Positions 43,289 to 52,790 of a stretch of 64,000 bases of DNA are shown piece after piece. Origin of the DNA: Bog-473 sp963754445 (GTDB lineage: Bacteria > Actinomycetota > Acidimicrobiia > Acidimicrobiales > RAAP-2); contig CAVWFT010000002.1 in assembly GCA_963754445.1 (NCBI GenBank), forward strand, positions 1,488,001 through 1,552,000. The letters run 5' to 3'. The notes under the pieces are model-generated. The model was not told the origin of the DNA and ran no database searches. It saw only the letters and a program-made list of their open reading frames with translations. The position numbers were made by a program, and so were the translations under genes. Within the stretch, counting starts at the first letter, position 1. Every line of letters begins with the position of its first letter.

Positions 43289-44134
43289 TCAGCGAAGCCG
43301 CCACTCCAGACGGCCACCCTCCTGAAAGGCTTGCTGCCCACCTTCGATGTTCTCGAACTGGGTCCCGAGCAGCACCAGGCTCGACATCTGGGCCAGCGCT
43401 TCGCGCCGCGCCACCTCGTGGGCCATCCACACCGCCCGCACCGTGCCCTGGATCGCCATGGGGGGTGCCGAGGCGATCGATCGGGCCACCCACAGTGCGC
43501 GCGCCCGCAACTCGTCGAGTGGGACCACTTCGGAGACCAATCCCAGCTGGTGGGCCCGGGCGGCGGACATCCGCTCGTGCGCACCCATGAGGGCGACGCG
43601 CAGTGTCTCGCCGAGTGGGAGTTTCTGGAGCAGATGGAGTGACTCGAACCCCGACACCATCCCGTAGGTGACGTGAGGGTCGAAGAAGGTCGCGTGGTCG
43701 GCCGCGATGACGATGTCCGCTTCACCGAGCATGTAGAGCGCGCCCCCGCAGGCGATCCCGTTGACCGCGGCCACGACCGGCTTCCACAGGTCGTTCTGTT
43801 TGGGATTGATGCGAGATCCCGGGTCGTTGTACATGAAGGGGGTGGACACGAATCCCGTTTCGTGGCGGGTCTTGGGGGATTCGGGCGTGTTGCCCTCGAG
43901 GTAGCCCCGCTCGATCGTCTCCTCGCGGTCGATCCCCGAGCAGAATGCCTCGGCACCGGACCCGGTCAGCACGACGACGCGCACCGGATCGTGCTCGCGC
44001 AGGTCCGACCAGAGTTGCTGGAGCTCGGCCTGCATCCTCTGGTTGAAGGCATTGTGCACGTCGGGCCGATTGAGGGTGACGATCGCCACGCCGTCGTCCT
44101 CTTCGTACAGCAGTGTCTCGAAGGAGGTTTCCAA
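43289..44134 (-). CDS. Crotonase-superfamily protein with altered catalytic glutamate block
   Basis: A 281-residue crotonase fold: NRPDVHNAFNQRMQAEL, GSGAEAFCSGIDREETIERGYLEGN near residue 60 and AAVNGIACGGALYMLGEADIVIAADHATF near 128. The segment that normally carries the catalytic glutamate (PExxxG) reads DPHVTYGMVSGFES, so the first Glu is a His. It may therefore be a non-hydratase member such as an isomerase, hydrolase or decarboxylase. Transcribed alone; the next gene (DUF427) lies 77 bases upstream on the same strand. Confidence 0.8.
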   Translation of the reverse strand: METSFETLLYEEDDGVAIVTLNRPDVHNAFNQRMQAELQQLWSDLREHDPVRVVVLTGSGAEAFCSGIDREETIERGYLEGNTPESPKTRHETGFVSTPFMYNDPGSRINPKQNDLWKPVVAAVNGIACGGALYMLGEADIVIAADHATFFDPHVTYGMVSGFESLHLLQKLPLGETLRVALMGAHERMSAARAHQLGLVSEVVPLDELRARALWVARSIASAPPMAIQGTVRAVWMAHEVARREALAQMSSLVLLGTQFENIEGGQQAFQEGGRLEWRLR

Positions 44135-44211
44135 CTGCCTGTCCCCTCTGGTGCCGCTCGCGCGGATCCGCCCAGGTCAGACTAGCGGTGGCGCGGCCCG
44201 GGGCCGAAGCG

Positions 44212-44892
44212 TCAGGCGGCTGGTGGCAGGTCCTCGTGGAGCGAGACGCGCGACGCGTCGAAGCTCAGGAACCGGGCCAGGGGCGTGGATTCGGGCAGCG
44301 GATCGTCGTAGCTCCAGGCGACGTCGCTCAGCACCTCCTCGCCGATGCGCGCCGTCCAATAGCTGCACGTCCCCTTGTAGGGGCAATAGGTCTGGGTCGA
44401 GCTGCTCTCGAGCAGGTCCATGCGGACATGGCGACGGTCGACGTAGAGCCGGGGATCGAGTGCGGTCTCGTACACGGCCAGGGTGTCGTCGGTGTCCACC
44501 AGCACCGTGCCCGCGGCCTCGACGCGCAGGCGGCGCCGAGAGCGCAGGCAGTCGACCCGGTGGTACGGATTGCGGGGATGCCCCACCATCTCCTCGTCCT
44601 CTTCGTACCAGGTGTCCACGTCGTCCCAGTCGACGGCGACGTAACCGGGGATCTCGTGTTCGACGGTGGCCTCCGCGCCGGTCACGTCCTCGGCCGGAAA
44701 GGCATAGGCCGGTGGCCGGCTTTGGCGGTGGACGAGCAGGACGCGTTCGCTGTCGACGACGGTGCGGTCGCCCGCCACGCCGCGCACACGGCGACGGAAC
44801 GGCTCGATATAGGTGACGTCTGCCGGCATGGGCTTGGTGAACCGGCCGGCGGGCTTCCCACTGAGTGGGCCCTTGCCCGTCGTCAGGCTCAC
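44212..44892 (-). CDS. DUF427 family protein (tandem domains)
   Basis: A 226-residue protein with two DUF427 repeats. The first is at about 40-110 (TVVDSERVLLVHRQSRPPAYAFPAEDV) and the second at about 125-210 (VLVDTDDTLAVYETALDPRLYV, then the family motif TYCPYKGTCSYWTARIG). The function is unestablished. The GTG start overlaps the stop of the DUF427-thioesterase gene (GTGA), so the two are co-translated, which suggests a joint role in acyl-CoA or lipid metabolism. Confidence 0.82.
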   Translation of the reverse strand: MSLTTGKGPLSGKPAGRFTKPMPADVTYIEPFRRRVRGVAGDRTVVDSERVLLVHRQSRPPAYAFPAEDVTGAEATVEHEIPGYVAVDWDDVDTWYEEDEEMVGHPRNPYHRVDCLRSRRRLRVEAAGTVLVDTDDTLAVYETALDPRLYVDRRHVRMDLLESSSTQTYCPYKGTCSYWTARIGEEVLSDVAWSYDDPLPESTPLARFLSFDASRVSLHEDLPPAA

Positions 44893-46128
44893 AACGCGTG
44901 CCGTTCGTCGTGGGAGGCCCCTGGGTCGCCGAAGGGTCGGACCATGGCGTCCACGCTAAAGGATGCGAGGAGATGGCCGGCCTCGTCGTGGACCCGGCAT
45001 TCCGCATGCGTCATGCCGTCGCCGGCGAAGGTGGAGTGGTGGCGGTACAGCATCCACTCGTCGGCGCGGATGGCGCGGTGCAGCGACAGGTCGATGCCGT
45101 TGATGCCCATCGACAGCGTGCGGTGAGCCTGGTCCTGCCCGATCCCCTCGTGTGGCCGCAGCGCCGCCGCGATCGGCATGTGTCCCGTGAACTGGGCCAG
45201 CAGGGCGGCGTGGAGCGCCGGGTCGGCCGGTACCTCGCGGAAGCGGACCCAGCAGTCGAGAACGGGTGGGCCGACGGGCGCGGCGGAGTCATTGGAATAG
45301 GCGCCGTCCACCACACGCAGATCCCGTCCCGTCACGGCCATGTCGAAGGGTTCGCACTCGTAGGGTCCTGGGACCTCGGGCGGCCCCACCTCGTGATCCA
45401 CGAGCGAGGACGAGGTGACGTCGAGCAGCATCGTGCCGGCAGCGCAGCACCGACCTCCCTGGAGGACCCGGACGGCCAGACCGCTGAAGGTGCGGCCCGA
45501 GCTCGAATTCGTCCAGGGCGAATTGCAGGGGCCGAGCGGCGTCCGCGCCGCGCAGGAAGATCATCCCGGCCGAGACGACGCGACGTCCAGGTGCATGGCG
45601 CGAGGCCGCGACGATCGCCTGGCCCAGCATCTGACTGCCCTCGACGACGGGACGCCGGCCGTCGGTCCGGGCGGGACCGACGTAGTGCAGCTCGCCGTCG
45701 GGACGGACGTCGAGCATGGCGAGCAGGTGGCGGGCGTCGCCCCAGGTGGGGAATTCCTTGATCGTCACATCGCGCTCGGGAGTGCCGGCGACACCGTCGA
45801 CGACCTCGACGCGCACACCGTCGTCGAACGTGCCGTGATCGCGCAGCGCGGCGAAGGCTGCGTGCGGTTCCGTCAGCACGGACACGGCGCCCCTGCCGTC
45901 GGCCCCGCTCCAGCGGGCGGCGGTACCCAGCGCCGGGTCCACCGTGCTCTGGGCGTCGCGGCGGAAGCGGCCCAGGTCGATGTCGGCCTCGGGGAAATAC
46001 AGGATCGCCGGTTCCCCGGCCCGGTCGACGTACAGGCAGGAGTCGGACTCCGCCACCGCTCGACCGTCAAGGAATGCCCGCGCCCGGTAGGGATATGGCT
46101 CGACCGTCGAGGCCGTTGCCGCAGTCAT
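44889..46128 (-). pseudogene. DUF427-acyl-CoA thioesterase fusion with a single-base frameshift
   Basis: Starts ATG 46128. Residues 1-115 are a DUF427 domain (ARAFLDGRAVAESDSCLYVDRAGEPAILYFPEADI), followed by the N-terminal half of a TesB-like double hotdog (GSQMLGQAIVAAS, VSAGMIFLRGADAARPLQF). The frame is lost near 45496. The other frame gives TFSGLAVRVLQGG and the C-terminal hotdog (AALRPHEGIGQDQAHRTLSMGINGIDLSLHR) to 44889. Removing one C from GGGCCGCACC restores about 412 residues. The DUF427/thioesterase fusion is itself unusual, and a second DUF427 gene follows immediately. Broken gene or sequencing error, probably the latter. Confidence 0.78.
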
Positions 46129-46142
46129 CGACGGGCCGCCGA

Positions 46143-46913
46143 TCAGAGAACCGGTGTGGGCGGCGACGAGGACGTGCTCCGGGGAGCGATCGTCAGCGAG
46201 GGCACGCTCAGGCTGCCCCCGTGGCGAACCAGGCTGTCGACCACCGAGACCAGCTCGTCCACCGCGATGAGGCTGTCGCTCAGGTACTTCCGGTTCATCC
46301 ACTCCGTGCCGAACTGGACCGCTCGGTCGGGATCCCAGTCGTTCGCGAACCCCGTCATCGAATCACCCTCGCCGCCGGCACAGTCTCCGACGACGAGACG
46401 GGTGAACCCGATGGTCGGGTGCTCGGCGCGCCAGGCCTCGACGAGCTTGTCCAGCGCCGCCTTGCTGACGGCGTAGGAGCCCAGCCCGGGCCACGGCGGT
46501 GTGAGCGAGGCGCTCACCGACGAGAGGTAGATGGCCACGCCCTCGCTCTCGGTCAGGTAGGGCACCGCGGCCGTGGTGACGAGTGCGGCCCCGATCACGT
46601 TCGTGTCGAAGACCCGCCGCCACGTGTCGGCGTCGGTGTCGACCAGGCTGGCCAGAGGCCCGATGGCGGGGGTGTAGACGAGGGCGTCGATGCCGCCCAG
46701 ACGCTCGGCGGCCTGGCCGATGGCCTCGTCACACGAGGCGCTGCTCGTGACGTCGCACGTCAGCGCCAGCGTTCCGTTGCCGGCTTCGGCGGCGGCCGTC
46801 TCGAGGCGGTCGATCCGGCGAGCCAGCAACGCTGTCCTGGCACCCCGTTGCGCCAAGCCGATGCCGATGCAGCGTCCCAACCCGCTCGAAGCGCCAACGA
46901 CGACGGTGCGCAC
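46143..46913 (-). CDS. Short-chain dehydrogenase/reductase
   Basis: A 256-residue SDR: glycine motif GASSGLGRCIG near residue 8, DVTSS, a YTPAIG where NNAG is usual, the serine in LSSVSASLTPPWPGLG and the YAVSK catalytic pair. GTG 46913 has a GGGGAGGA ribosome-binding site seven bases upstream. First gene of a three-gene operon with the DUF427-thioesterase and DUF427 genes (14-base gap). Probably an oxidoreductase on a lipid-like alcohol or ketone. Confidence 0.85.
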   Translation of the reverse strand: MRTVVVGASSGLGRCIGIGLAQRGARTALLARRIDRLETAAAEAGNGTLALTCDVTSSASCDEAIGQAAERLGGIDALVYTPAIGPLASLVDTDADTWRRVFDTNVIGAALVTTAAVPYLTESEGVAIYLSSVSASLTPPWPGLGSYAVSKAALDKLVEAWRAEHPTIGFTRLVVGDCAGGEGDSMTGFANDWDPDRAVQFGTEWMNRKYLSDSLIAVDELVSVVDSLVRHGGSLSVPSLTIAPRSTSSSPPTPVL

Positions 46914-47039
46914 GTCCAAATCCTCCCCTGGTGATGGTGAAAGCGATGTTAGGCGGATCCGGGGAGTACCGTTCTCGGCCGGAACCACGGGTCACCGTGT
47001 GCCCGACGTAGTCTGAGCCCGAACAAGTCCGGAGGTCTC

Positions 47040-47585
47040 GTGCACCTGCTTCTCGGCGACCTGTCGCCCTCATCGGCCAACATGGCACTCCTGCTCGCCC
47101 GGCTGGCCCTGGGCGTCGTGTTCCTCGCCCATGGCATCAACCACATCATCGGCGGCGGCAAGATCGCGGGCACGGCCCGGTGGTTCGAGGGCCTCGGGAT
47201 GAAGCCGGGCATCGTCCACGCCTGGTTCGCCAGCCTCACCGAGGTGGGGGCGGGGGCCCTGCTGGTCCTCGGCCTGCTCACACCGTTGGCCGGCGCGGGC
47301 GTGGTCGGCGTGATGCTGGTGGCCCTCATCACGAACCACCTGAAGAACGGGTTCTTCATCTTCCGACCGGGCGAGGGTTACGAGTACGTCATGGTGCTCA
47401 CCGTGCTCGGTGTCGTGCTCGGCACGATCGGCCCCGGACAATGGAGCGTCGACGGCCACGTGCACGCGCTCCAGGACCTGTGGGGCTGGCCCGGTTTCGG
47501 CATCTCCCTCGGACTCGGGGCCGTCGGCGCCGCGCTCCTGCTCATCACCTGCTGGCGGCCCGAGAAGAAGGCGGCGACCACCTAG
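47040..47585 (+). CDS. DoxX-family membrane protein
   Basis: A 181-residue integral membrane protein with about four hydrophobic segments, the DoxX pattern ALLLARLALGVVFLAHGINHIIGGGKIAGTARWFEGLGMKPG and the LTEVGAGALLVLGLLTPLAG helix. GTG start with GGAGG five bases upstream. A plausible -10 TAGTCT lies near 47007. DoxX proteins are linked to redox and sulfur chemistry in membranes, but no role is established here. Divergent from the SDR operon and followed by the rhamnosidase. Confidence 0.8.
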   Translation: MHLLLGDLSPSSANMALLLARLALGVVFLAHGINHIIGGGKIAGTARWFEGLGMKPGIVHAWFASLTEVGAGALLVLGLLTPLAGAGVVGVMLVALITNHLKNGFFIFRPGEGYEYVMVLTVLGVVLGTIGPGQWSVDGHVHALQDLWGWPGFGISLGLGAVGAALLLITCWRPEKKAATT

Positions 47586-47658
47586 AGCCCGATAGGCCGC
47601 TCTGCCCGCGATGTTCGGAGTTGTCGCGTTGCACAACATCGATCATGATCGTCGGACG

Positions 47659-50229
47659 ATGACGAGCCCGACACACCTGCGCACCGAGCATCTGGGCCAC
47701 GCGGTCCTGGGGCTGGGCACGCCCCGGCCGCGTCTGAGCTGGCGGCTCCCTCCGTCGGCCCTGGGGCAGCTGGCCTACGCCATCGAGGTGGACGGCCGCG
47801 ATCTCGGACGCGTGGACGGGCCCGAGAGCGTGCTGGTGGAGTGGCCCGGCGACACTATGCGGTCCCGCCAGCGCGTCGAGTGGCGGGTCAAGGTCTGGAC
47901 CGAAGCGGGTGCGAGCGACTGGTCCGATCCGGCCTGGTTCGAGACCGGGCTGCTGGAGGCGGGCGACTGGGTCGCCCGTTGGATCGAGCCCGACGAGCGC
48001 GAGCGTTCGGCCCACGTGCTGGGTCGCACGTTCCACCTCGACGAGCCGGCGGCCGGGGCTCGCCTGTACGCGACGGCGCACGGCGTGTACGAGACCACCC
48101 TCAACGGGTGTCGGGTCGGCGACGTCGAGCTGGCTCCGGGATTCACGAGCTATCCGACCACGCTCAACGTGCAGGTCTACGACGTCGCCGATCTGCTGGT
48201 GCCGGGGGAGAACCGCTGGGAGGTCGTGCTGAGCGACGGCTGGTGGCGCGGCCGGACCGGTTTCTTCCAGGTGCCCGACGGCTACGGCACCACGCTCGGC
48301 TTCCTCGGCCAGCTGCACAGCGGCGACACCGTCGTGGCCACCGATGCCCAGTGGGAGTCGGCCACCGGCCCCCTCCAGGACGCCGACCTCATGGTCGGCC
48401 AGCGCGAGGATCACCGGATCGTGGCTGGCGACTGGCGGGCGGTCAGCGTGGTCGACCGCGACCTGACCAACCTGGCCTCTTCCCCCGCTCCGCCGACCCG
48501 GCGGGTGCAGGAGCTCCGCCCGCTCTCGGTCACCCGCCTCGACGCCGACCGCCATGTCGTCGATCTGGGCCAGAACATCAACGGGTGGCTTCGCCTCGCT
48601 GATCTCGGGCCCGAAGGCAGCGAGCTGACGATCGTCCACGGTGAGATCCTCGACGACTCGGGTGACGTCACCCAGGACCATCTGAACCCGACCTTCGACA
48701 TTCCCGGCGCACCCACGTCGGTCGGCATGATCGATCACGTCGTCTCGGCCGGCGTGCCGGGCGACGTCTTCGAGCCACGCCAGACGACCCACGGGTTTCA
48801 GTTCGCCCGGATCGACGGACACCCCGGTCCGCTCACGCCCGACGACATCTCGGGGGTCGTCGTCCATACCGACCTGCGCCGGACCGGCTGGTTCCGCTGC
48901 AGCGACGACCGTCTCAACCGCCTGCACGACATCACCGACTGGTCCTTCCGCTCCAACGCGTGCGAGATCCCGACGGATTGCCCCCAACGCGAGCGGGCGG
49001 GCTGGAGCGGGGATTGGCAGCTCTTCATCCCCACGGCGTCCTTCCTCTACGACGTGGCGGGTTTCTCGCTCAAGTGGCTGCGCGACCTGGTGGCCGAGCA
49101 GCTCGACAACGGGTGCGTCACCAATTACGTACCCGACCCCCTGCGCTACCGCATTGCGGCGGAGGGGATGTGGCTGGGCCGCCAGGGATCGTCCGGTTGG
49201 GGCGATGCCATCGTCATGGTGCCGTGGGAGATGTGGGGCGCCTACGCCGATCGGGGAGTGCTCAGCGAGCTGTGGCCGCACATGGTCGACTGGGTCGAGT
49301 TCGCGGCGACGACGGCCCGCACGGCGCGGCACCCGAGCCGGATCGCGGCACGGCCCGAGGCCCTGCCACACGAGGAGTTCATCTGGGACGGCGGCTATCA
49401 CTGGGGGGAGTGGCTCGAGCCGGCGGCCGTGGCGGTGGACCACATGAGCCAGGACCACGGGTCGGTGGGCACCGCCTTCCTGCACCACTCGGCCCAGCTG
49501 CTGGCCCGGATCGGGCGACTGCTCGGCCACGACGACGAGGCGGCGCGGTTCGAGGCGCTGGCCGCCGACGTGCTGGCGGCCTGGCGGGCCGAGTTCATCG
49601 GTCCCGACGGGGCACTGAGCCCGGACACCCAGGCCAATCACGTCCGCGCCCTGGCCTTCGGCCTCGTGCCCGACGAGCTGCGCGCCCGGACGGCGGGGCG
49701 CCTGGTCGAGCTCGTCGAGGACGCGGGCACGCACCTCGGGACCGGGTTCCTCGCCACCCCCTACCTGCTGCCCGCCCTGGCCGATCACGGGCATCTCGAC
49801 GTCGCCTTCGACCTCCTCTTCCAGGACACGGCGCCGTCTTGGCTCTACATGGTCGAGCAGGGGGCGACGACGGTGTGGGAGCTCTGGGAGGGGATCGACG
49901 AGCACGGCGTGCCGCACGAGTCGCTCAACCACTACAGCAAAGGGGCCGTGGTGTCCTTCCTCCATCGCTACGTGGCCGGCATCGAGCGGGTTGAGCCGGC
50001 CTACCGCAGCTTCCGGGTCGAGCCACGTCTGGGCGGTGGACTCTCGTGGGCCGAGGCGGTCCACGAGTCGCCCTACGGCCGCATCGAGTCCTCGTGGCGC
50101 ATCGACGGCTCACGGTTCGCGCTGACCGTCACCGTGCCACCGGGGACGACCGCCGAGGTCGTGCTGCCCGACGGGGTGCGCAGGGCGCAACACCCCGGAA
50201 CCGTCGCCTACGCCTGCACGCTGTCGTAA
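47659..50229 (+). CDS. Alpha-L-rhamnosidase, glycoside hydrolase family 78
   Basis: An 856-residue intracellular-type GH78 enzyme (no signal peptide) that removes terminal alpha-L-rhamnose. N-terminal beta domains (LRTEHLGHAVLGLGTPRPRLSW) are followed by the ARLYATAHGVYETTLNG-VGD-ELAPGFTSY block and WRGRTGFF. The catalytic (alpha/alpha)6 domain begins near RSNACEIPTDCPQRERAGWSGD (Asp/Arg/Glu active-site segment around residue 440), and GATTVWELWEG near 740 carries the second acid. ATG 47659 is preferred; ATG 47611 in frame adds 16 residues without family similarity. It fits the sugar theme with the nearby beta-glucosidase and glucuronidase. Confidence 0.92.
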   Translation: MTSPTHLRTEHLGHAVLGLGTPRPRLSWRLPPSALGQLAYAIEVDGRDLGRVDGPESVLVEWPGDTMRSRQRVEWRVKVWTEAGASDWSDPAWFETGLLEAGDWVARWIEPDERERSAHVLGRTFHLDEPAAGARLYATAHGVYETTLNGCRVGDVELAPGFTSYPTTLNVQVYDVADLLVPGENRWEVVLSDGWWRGRTGFFQVPDGYGTTLGFLGQLHSGDTVVATDAQWESATGPLQDADLMVGQREDHRIVAGDWRAVSVVDRDLTNLASSPAPPTRRVQELRPLSVTRLDADRHVVDLGQNINGWLRLADLGPEGSELTIVHGEILDDSGDVTQDHLNPTFDIPGAPTSVGMIDHVVSAGVPGDVFEPRQTTHGFQFARIDGHPGPLTPDDISGVVVHTDLRRTGWFRCSDDRLNRLHDITDWSFRSNACEIPTDCPQRERAGWSGDWQLFIPTASFLYDVAGFSLKWLRDLVAEQLDNGCVTNYVPDPLRYRIAAEGMWLGRQGSSGWGDAIVMVPWEMWGAYADRGVLSELWPHMVDWVEFAATTARTARHPSRIAARPEALPHEEFIWDGGYHWGEWLEPAAVAVDHMSQDHGSVGTAFLHHSAQLLARIGRLLGHDDEAARFEALAADVLAAWRAEFIGPDGALSPDTQANHVRALAFGLVPDELRARTAGRLVELVEDAGTHLGTGFLATPYLLPALADHGHLDVAFDLLFQDTAPSWLYMVEQGATTVWELWEGIDEHGVPHESLNHYSKGAVVSFLHRYVAGIERVEPAYRSFRVEPRLGGGLSWAEAVHESPYGRIESSWRIDGSRFALTVTVPPGTTAEVVLPDGVRRAQHPGTVAYACTLS

Positions 50230-50323
50230 AACCCGTGGTCCTCGCTCAGCGTTGCTCACGGCGGCACGCTGTGCCATCGTCGGCAGGACAAGGCGCCCGG
50301 CCCCCGGGTGCGAAAGGGGGGTG

Positions 50324-51511
50324 ATGGCACGCACCGCGATCATCTCGGTAGACGGACATGTCCGGGCGTCGCGCCGCGACTACCGGAACTACGTCGAGCA
50401 GCGGTATCTCGACGTCTACGACCAGTGGGTCAAGGTCCAAGAGGAGGCCGGCGCCCCCGAGCACGGTGGCCTGCGCCCCGGGCTCGACGCCACCTCCCAA
50501 TGGGATTCCGAGCTGCGGCTCAAGGACATGGAGGGCCAGGGCGTCGTCGCCGAGGTCCTGTTCCCCAACGGCCTCCCGTTCCAGGCTCGGGGGTCCGACG
50601 ACGTGGGCACCTTCTCGGATCCCGACCTCGACCGGCAGGCCCGCATGGCGTACAACCGCTGGTTGGTCGAGTTCTGCGCCTGCACACCCGGTCGTCGTTC
50701 GGGGCAGGCGCTGGTGTCGTTCTCCGACATCGATCAGGCGGTGGCAGACATCCACTGGGCCAAGGAACAAGGACTCGGTGGCGTGATGATGCCTCCGCTC
50801 CTTCCCGGTGACACCTTCTTCTTCGACCCGGTGCTCGATCCCGTCTGGGCCGCGTGCACGGACGTCGATCTCCCCATCTCACAACACGGTGGTTCGGGTG
50901 CACCGGCCTACGGTCCGGCCGGGTTCGCCGCCATCATGACCCTGGCGCTCGAGCACTCGTTCTATTCCGGGCGATCACTCTGGCAGTTGATCCTCGGGGG
51001 CGTGTTCGAACGGTTCCCGGCCCTGCGGGTCGCGTTCGTCGAGACCGAGGGCGACTGGATCGGTCCGGCCCTGCGCAAGCTCGATCGTCGCCTGCACTGG
51101 GACGACGACTGGACCGGGTGGGCCCAGATCATGCAGCGCGACAGGGCCTTCAGCCGCCGGGCCCGCGACTACTGGGCCAGCAATTGCTACTCGGGCATCT
51201 CGCCGTTCACCGACGACCAGGTGCCGCTGGACGAGCTGGCCCGGCCGAGCGCGGACTACGAGGAGTTCGCCATCGGCTGCGACAACGCCATGTTCGGTGT
51301 CGACTACCCGCATTTCGAGTCGGTCTTCCCCGAGACGCAGACCCAGGTCGAGCACCTGGTCGCGCATCCGGCCATCACGAACGAGGTGGCACGGAAGATC
51401 ATGTGCGAGAACGCAGCCCGCGTCTACGGCTTCGATCTCACTGCCCTGGCCGCCGACGTGGACCGCGTCGGGTTCACCATCGACGGCTCGAGGGTGTCCC
51501 GGCCGGGCTGA
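50324..51511 (+). CDS. Amidohydrolase-2 family metal-dependent enzyme E
   Basis: A 395-residue ACMSD-like TIM barrel: N-terminal ISVDGHVRAS (D-x-H), PISQHGGSG near residue 195 and C-terminal FGVDYPHFES. AAAGGGGGGTG is the ribosome-binding site. It is the most divergent of the five and lies outside the region of shared operators; none was found upstream. Convergent with the beta-glucosidase gene. Confidence 0.83.
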   Translation: MARTAIISVDGHVRASRRDYRNYVEQRYLDVYDQWVKVQEEAGAPEHGGLRPGLDATSQWDSELRLKDMEGQGVVAEVLFPNGLPFQARGSDDVGTFSDPDLDRQARMAYNRWLVEFCACTPGRRSGQALVSFSDIDQAVADIHWAKEQGLGGVMMPPLLPGDTFFFDPVLDPVWAACTDVDLPISQHGGSGAPAYGPAGFAAIMTLALEHSFYSGRSLWQLILGGVFERFPALRVAFVETEGDWIGPALRKLDRRLHWDDDWTGWAQIMQRDRAFSRRARDYWASNCYSGISPFTDDQVPLDELARPSADYEEFAIGCDNAMFGVDYPHFESVFPETQTQVEHLVAHPAITNEVARKIMCENAARVYGFDLTALAADVDRVGFTIDGSRVSRPG

Positions 51512-51532
51512 CGCCCTTCGCCGCCGCTCCGA

Positions 51533-52762
51533 TCAGTCGAGGGCGTTGCGGGAGGCCACCCGACCGAGCCAGCGCGCCGAGGGCTTGACAGTGCGGGCGA
51601 AGGTCGCCCGGTCGAAGGCCACGAGCCCGAAGGTCTTGGAGAAGCCGGCCGTCCATTCGAAATTGTCGAGGAATGTCCAGTGCAGGTAGGCGCGGACGTC
51701 GATTCCGTCGGCGATGCATGCGGCGAGCCCTTCGAGGGCGCCGCGGGTGTACGCAATGCGGGCCTCGTCGTCGTCGGTCGCCATGCCGTTCTCGGTGACC
51801 AGGACGGGAACCCCCGCCTCTTCGGCCGCCAGCCGGACCGTGTGCCCGAGGGCCTCGGGGTACACCTCCCACCCGGTCTGCATGGTGGCGACACCGGCCG
51901 CCGGTTCGAGCGTTCCGTCCGGGCCGATCACGTTGCGAGAGTAGGTCTGGACGCCCACGAAATCGTCGTCCCTCGACACGGCCAGCCAGTCGGTCTGGGC
52001 CACCCGACGCACCTCCTGCCAGCGTTCCTCGCCCCCGGGAGCGGGTTGCATGTCGACGAGCGCCAGGGTCCACCCGACCTTGACCTGTCCCGCCTCGGAC
52101 TTGATGGCCAGCACCGCCTGCCGGTGCGCGTCGGCCATCGTGTCCACCGTCGCTCCCACGAGCCCCATCCGGTAGCGGGCGGGGTCGTAGCCGCCGATGC
52201 CGGCGACCGCCGATGACGCCTCGTGGCCGGGCGCCGCTCCGCTCGTTCCCATCGGGATCACCCCCGTGCTGTGGAGCATGGCCATGAGGTTGGGCTCGTT
52301 CAACGTGCAGACCCACGACAGCAGATCTCCGAAGTGGGCCGTGGCCCTGGCGGCAAAGGCCGCGAAGCGCACAGCGGCATCGTCGGCCGTCCACCCGCCA
52401 CGGCCCGCCATCCAACGGGGGAGCGTGAAGTGGTTGTACGTCACGACCGGGGTCACCCCGAGGTTCAGGCAGGTTTCGATCATGCGCTTGTAGTGGTCGA
52501 GCGCGGCCAGGGAGACGTACCCCGGTTCGGGCTCGATCCGGGCCCACTCCAGGGAGAAGCGATAGGCGTTGAGCCCGAGCTCGGCCAGGAGGGCGATGTC
52601 CTCGGGGTACCGGTGGTAGTGGTCGCAGGCATCCCCCGAGGGCTCCGCGAACGCCGAGTGCTCGGCCCATTCGAGGGGCCACAGGTCGGCACTCACGTTT
52701 CCGCCTTCGACCTGGTGCCCCGCGGTCGCCGCGCCCCAGAGGAAGCCGAGCGGGAAGGTCAT
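51533..52762 (-). CDS. Beta-glucosidase, glycoside hydrolase family 1
   Basis: A 409-residue GH1 retaining beta-glycosidase. Seen are FPLGFLWGAATAGHQVEG at the N-terminus, the acid/base glutamate in TLNEPN near residue 165, the nucleophile in VTENG near 320 and HWTFLDNFEW near 365. The family usually has about 440-470 residues, so this is a compact member. ATG 52762 lacks a clear ribosome-binding site. A 16-bp palindrome sharing its core with the glucuronide operator lies 29 bases upstream, suggesting common sugar control. Confidence 0.93.
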   Translation of the reverse strand: MTFPLGFLWGAATAGHQVEGGNVSADLWPLEWAEHSAFAEPSGDACDHYHRYPEDIALLAELGLNAYRFSLEWARIEPEPGYVSLAALDHYKRMIETCLNLGVTPVVTYNHFTLPRWMAGRGGWTADDAAVRFAAFAARATAHFGDLLSWVCTLNEPNLMAMLHSTGVIPMGTSGAAPGHEASSAVAGIGGYDPARYRMGLVGATVDTMADAHRQAVLAIKSEAGQVKVGWTLALVDMQPAPGGEERWQEVRRVAQTDWLAVSRDDDFVGVQTYSRNVIGPDGTLEPAAGVATMQTGWEVYPEALGHTVRLAAEEAGVPVLVTENGMATDDDEARIAYTRGALEGLAACIADGIDVRAYLHWTFLDNFEWTAGFSKTFGLVAFDRATFARTVKPSARWLGRVASRNALD

Positions 52763-52790
52763 GCGCGTCGTGCGCCGCGGTGGTTCATGA

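Noticed and set aside
47640..47651. CGATCATGATCG palindrome just before the rhamnosidase start
   Set aside because: Perfect but only 12 bp, single, and unlike the sugar operators at 2413 and 52791; not enough to call a site.
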